Shown: positions 5,385 through 7,059 of the stretch, piece after piece
Position numbering within the stretch: the first letter of the stretch is position 1
Layout: each line of letters begins with the position of its first letter
From: Phenylobacterium sp.
GTDB lineage: Bacteria; Pseudomonadota; Alphaproteobacteria; Caulobacterales; Caulobacteraceae
Assembly: GCA_019264505.1 (NCBI GenBank)
Contig: JAHUZY010000055.1
Coordinates: 1 to 7,059, forward strand
Direction: 5' to 3'
DNA: 7,059 bases
Position numbers and translations under genes: made by a program
The notes under the pieces: model-generated
What the model was told of the DNA's origin: nothing
Seen by the model: only the letters and a program-made list of their open reading frames with translations
Database searches by the model: none

Positions 5385-6524
5385 ATGCCGAGCCTCGCAG
5401 ACACCACCGCCGTGCTTAAGCGCGCCAGACGGGTCGCCGCCGGAACGTCCCGGGGCGGGCCTGACGGCCCGCGACAGATGGTGGCGACGACAGATTTCGG
5501 GGCCAATCCCGGCGGCCTTCGGATGTTGAGCTACACCCCTGAGGGCCTGCCCAGCGACGCCCCGCTGGTCGTCGTCCTCCACGGCTGCACCCAGGGCGCC
5601 GAAGCCTTCGCGCAAGGATCCGGCTGGCTCACCCTCGCTGATCGCTTTGGGTTCGCCGTGGTGGCGCCCGAGCAGGTGTCCGGCAACAATCCCAACCGCT
5701 GTTTCAACTGGTTCGTCCCGGCCGACATCACCCGAGGTGGAGGAGAAGCCGCCTCGATCGCCGCCATGACGGCCCATGCGACGGCCAGGTTCGAGACCGA
5801 CGCCGATCGGGTCTTCGTGTCCGGGCTGTCGGCCGGAGGCGCCATGGCCGCGGTGATGCTGGCGACCTATCCCGATGTCTACGCCGGCGGGGCCATTGTC
5901 GCCGGCCTGCCCTACGGCGTCGCCACCAGCGTGGGCGAGGCCCTGCAGGTCATGCGGCGGTCCGATCATCGGGACGCCGCGGCCCTGGCCGCCCTGGTGC
6001 GCGGGGCCGCCCCCCAAGGCGCCCGGACGCCTCGGATTTCCATCTGGCAGGGGGCCGCAGACTCCACGGTGAGCCCCGCCAACGCCGAGGCGCTCCTCCG
6101 CCAGTGGGCCGGGGCCCTGGGCCTGGCCACCGAGCCGGACGAACTCCTGTCCCTGACCGGTCGCAGCCACGCCATCTGGCGCTCACCCCAAAACGGCGTT
6201 GTCCTGTTGGAGCGCCATCTGATCGATGACCTCGGCCATGGGACGCCGCTTGCCACGGGCGGACCGGAGGGCGTCGGAGCGACGGCCCCCTATATGCTTG
6301 AAGCCGGCGTCTCCGCCGCCCTGGAGAGTCTCCGCTTCTGGGGGGTGGCCCCTGATGCGGCCGCGAGCGCTTCGGACGTGACAGTCGCGCCCGCCCCGCC
6401 AATGTCCGAGGCCGAACACGGGGCGGTGGGCGAGATGGTCATGCGGTCGGTTTCAGGCCACGTCTCTGCCTCGGTGCAGGCGGTGATCGCCAAGGCCCTG
6501 AGAACGGCGGGTCTGCTGCGCTGA
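5385..6524 (+). CDS. PHB depolymerase family esterase (alpha/beta hydrolase, LpqC type)
   Basis: A 379-residue alpha/beta hydrolase of the family annotated as extracellular catalytic domain type 1 short-chain-length polyhydroxyalkanoate depolymerase; members cleave PHB-like polyesters, their oligomers or other short esters. The oxyanion-hole segment LHGCTQ is at 65-70, the conserved NPNRCFNWF at 102-110, and the lipase box GLSAGG at 147-152 with nucleophile Ser 149. The likely acid is Asp 226 (WQGAADSTV) and the likely histidine is H285 (DLGHGTPLA). No signal peptide is visible (the N-terminus is MPSLADTTAVLKRARR), so it is probably cytoplasmic despite the family name. An Ala/Pro-rich linker (about 321-340) leads to a C-terminal tail of about 40 residues beyond the catalytic fold. 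AGGA lies 6 bases before the ATG. The PhaR-like operator upstream supports a storage-polymer role. Confidence 0.9.
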   Translation: MPSLADTTAVLKRARRVAAGTSRGGPDGPRQMVATTDFGANPGGLRMLSYTPEGLPSDAPLVVVLHGCTQGAEAFAQGSGWLTLADRFGFAVVAPEQVSGNNPNRCFNWFVPADITRGGGEAASIAAMTAHATARFETDADRVFVSGLSAGGAMAAVMLATYPDVYAGGAIVAGLPYGVATSVGEALQVMRRSDHRDAAALAALVRGAAPQGARTPRISIWQGAADSTVSPANAEALLRQWAGALGLATEPDELLSLTGRSHAIWRSPQNGVVLLERHLIDDLGHGTPLATGGPEGVGATAPYMLEAGVSAALESLRFWGVAPDAAASASDVTVAPAPPMSEAEHGAVGEMVMRSVSGHVSASVQAVIAKALRTAGLLR

Positions 6525-6535
6525 GGCGAGCCTGC

Positions 6536-6709
6536 CTATCTGGGGCCTATCTCGAGCCCGCCGGGGCCAATCTCCACGTCGTTCTCCAGCGGATCGCCCT
6601 CATCCGGCAGTTCGGGGATGTCCAGGCCAGGCCGTCCCCCGGCCGGCAGCTCACTGGGCTGGGCCGCCGGCTGGTCATCAGGGTTGGGCAGAATTTCAGG
6701 ATCAGGCAT
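6536..6709 (-). CDS. Small acidic proline-rich protein (57 aa), function unknown
   Basis: The ATG at 6709-6707 opens 57 codons ending in TAG at 6538-6536. The Shine-Dalgarno GGAGAG (read on the minus strand, 6719-6714) is 4 bases before the start. The protein is rich in Pro, Asp, Glu and Gly and has almost no hydrophobic core: it starts MPDPEILPNPDDQPAAQP, continues with IPELPDEGDP (31-40) and ends in a short duplication, EIGP-GGL-EIGP (47-56). It is probably disordered and anionic; it shows no signal peptide, membrane segment or cysteine. It occupies the gap between the convergent esterase gene (11 bases away) and the divergent membrane-protein gene. I recognise no family. A slightly longer frame over the same bases in another register has no ribosome site and an arginine-rich, shadow-like composition. 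Confidence 0.6.
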   Translation of the reverse strand: MPDPEILPNPDDQPAAQPSELPAGGRPGLDIPELPDEGDPLENDVEIGPGGLEIGPR

Positions 6710-6792
6710 GGCGCTCTCCGGCGGTCAGTCGCCAGGTGCAACGCCAGCCACGCCCCATGCGATCCCTGTCATTTTTTGGGGCTGAACCTTGG

Positions 6793-6815
6793 CCCGGCTT
6801 CGGGGTTTAGCCGGG
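6793..6815 (+). other. Hairpin abutting the start codon of the DUF4126-like gene
   Basis: CCCGGCT (6793-6799) and AGCCGGG (6809-6815) are perfect 7-bp inverted arms around a nine-base loop, and the 3' arm touches the ATG at 6816. The only purine-rich ribosome-site candidate, CGGGG (6801-6805), lies in the loop. It could influence translation, but no T-tract or known regulatory family is recognised. Confidence 0.3.
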
Positions 6816-7059
6816 ATGAAACAGCTCGGCCTCCTCCCCTCCGCCCTCATCGGCGCCGTCGCCAGCGCCCGGTCCATGACGCCCATGGCCACGCTGGCGG
6901 CCGCTCGGCTCGCTGGACGCCGCACCCCTGGCGCGCTGGTCCTGCTGGACCATCCGCTGTTCAAGTTCGGCGCCCTGGCCATGGGGGTCGGCGAACTGTT
7001 CGGCGACAAGATGAAGTCGGCCCCGGATCGGACGGTCTTCCTCGGGCTGCTGGCGCGGG
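6816..7059 (+). CDS. DUF4126-like integral membrane protein (5' part; 3' end beyond window)
   Basis: The ATG at 6816 opens 81 codons that run off the right edge. The N-terminus is a hydrophobic helix (LGLLPSALIGAVAS) followed by ARSMTPMATLAAARLAG (18-34). A second hydrophobic stretch (about 48-62) leads into GELFGDKMKSAPDRTVFLGLLAR (59-81). The pattern SMTP...GEL.GDK...APDRT...L.AR is what I recall for DUF4126-like small membrane proteins of Proteobacteria, whose function is unknown. The ribosome site is poor and a hairpin lies against the start; an upstream in-frame TTG (6789) is possible but unsupported. It is divergent from the 57-residue acidic protein. Confidence 0.65.
   Translation, partial: MKQLGLLPSALIGAVASARSMTPMATLAAARLAGRRTPGALVLLDHPLFKFGALAMGVGELFGDKMKSAPDRTVFLGLLAR

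Noticed and set aside
5364..6170. A 268-codon minus-strand frame opposite the esterase.
   Set aside because: The opposite strand carries the intact catalytic motifs; this frame has the Gly/Arg/His-rich composition of a shadow.
3267..6524. A single alkane-to-storage-polymer operon from P450 to esterase.
   Set aside because: A strong terminator follows the P450, the esterase has its own operator and promoter, and redox partners are missing; shared function is only a loose suggestion.
6547..6741. A 64-codon minus-strand frame over the small acidic protein.
   Set aside because: No ribosome site and an arginine-rich composition; the overlapping 57-codon frame has a Shine-Dalgarno and a coherent composition.

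Overview
This is a GC-rich, gene-dense chromosomal stretch of ordinary bacterial layout. The protein families, codon use and promoter-like motifs suggest an alphaproteobacterium, most likely in the Caulobacteraceae (Caulobacter/Phenylobacterium/Brevundimonas). That placement is inferred from remembered resemblance, not from a database search. I see no rRNA, tRNA, CRISPR, insertion sequence, phage gene or plasmid origin.

Layout from left to right. (1) A 3'-truncated FAD-dependent amine/amino-acid oxidoreductase (ThiO/DAO type) runs leftward off the window. It is divergent from (2) a short stand-alone CinA C-terminal/PncC-like protein. (3) A TetR regulator on the minus strand converges on it. 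(4) A 48-residue single-pass membrane protein on the plus strand sits behind a near-perfect general-stress (EcfG/SigT-type) promoter. It ends tail to tail, sharing a TTAA, with (5) a SpoU/TrmH-type RNA 2'-O-methyltransferase on the minus strand, whose best start is an internal TTG with a strong Shine-Dalgarno. (6) Divergent from that is a complete CYP153-like cytochrome P450 with a recognisable promoter overlapped by a perfect 14-bp palindrome and followed by a strong intrinsic terminator. (7) Next comes a spermidine-synthase-like SAM-fold protein. (8) A PHB-depolymerase-family esterase follows, with a PhaR-type operator (CTGC-N3-GCAG inside a 9-bp perfect inverted repeat) in its promoter. (9) A 57-residue acidic, proline-rich small protein on the minus strand is divergent from (10) the 5' end of a DUF4126-like membrane protein cut by the window edge.

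How the genes may work together. CYP153 enzymes oxidise terminal carbons of alkanes and fatty acyl chains, and the depolymerase-family esterase with a PhaR-like site points to polyhydroxyalkanoate turnover, so the right half has a lipid/carbon-storage flavour. Each gene nevertheless appears to have its own control region, and no ferredoxin or ferredoxin reductase for the P450 is present, so I do not call this one pathway or operon. The most useful observations are regulatory sites and small proteins that automatic annotation would probably miss. I do not see convincing evidence of a wholly new multi-gene system.
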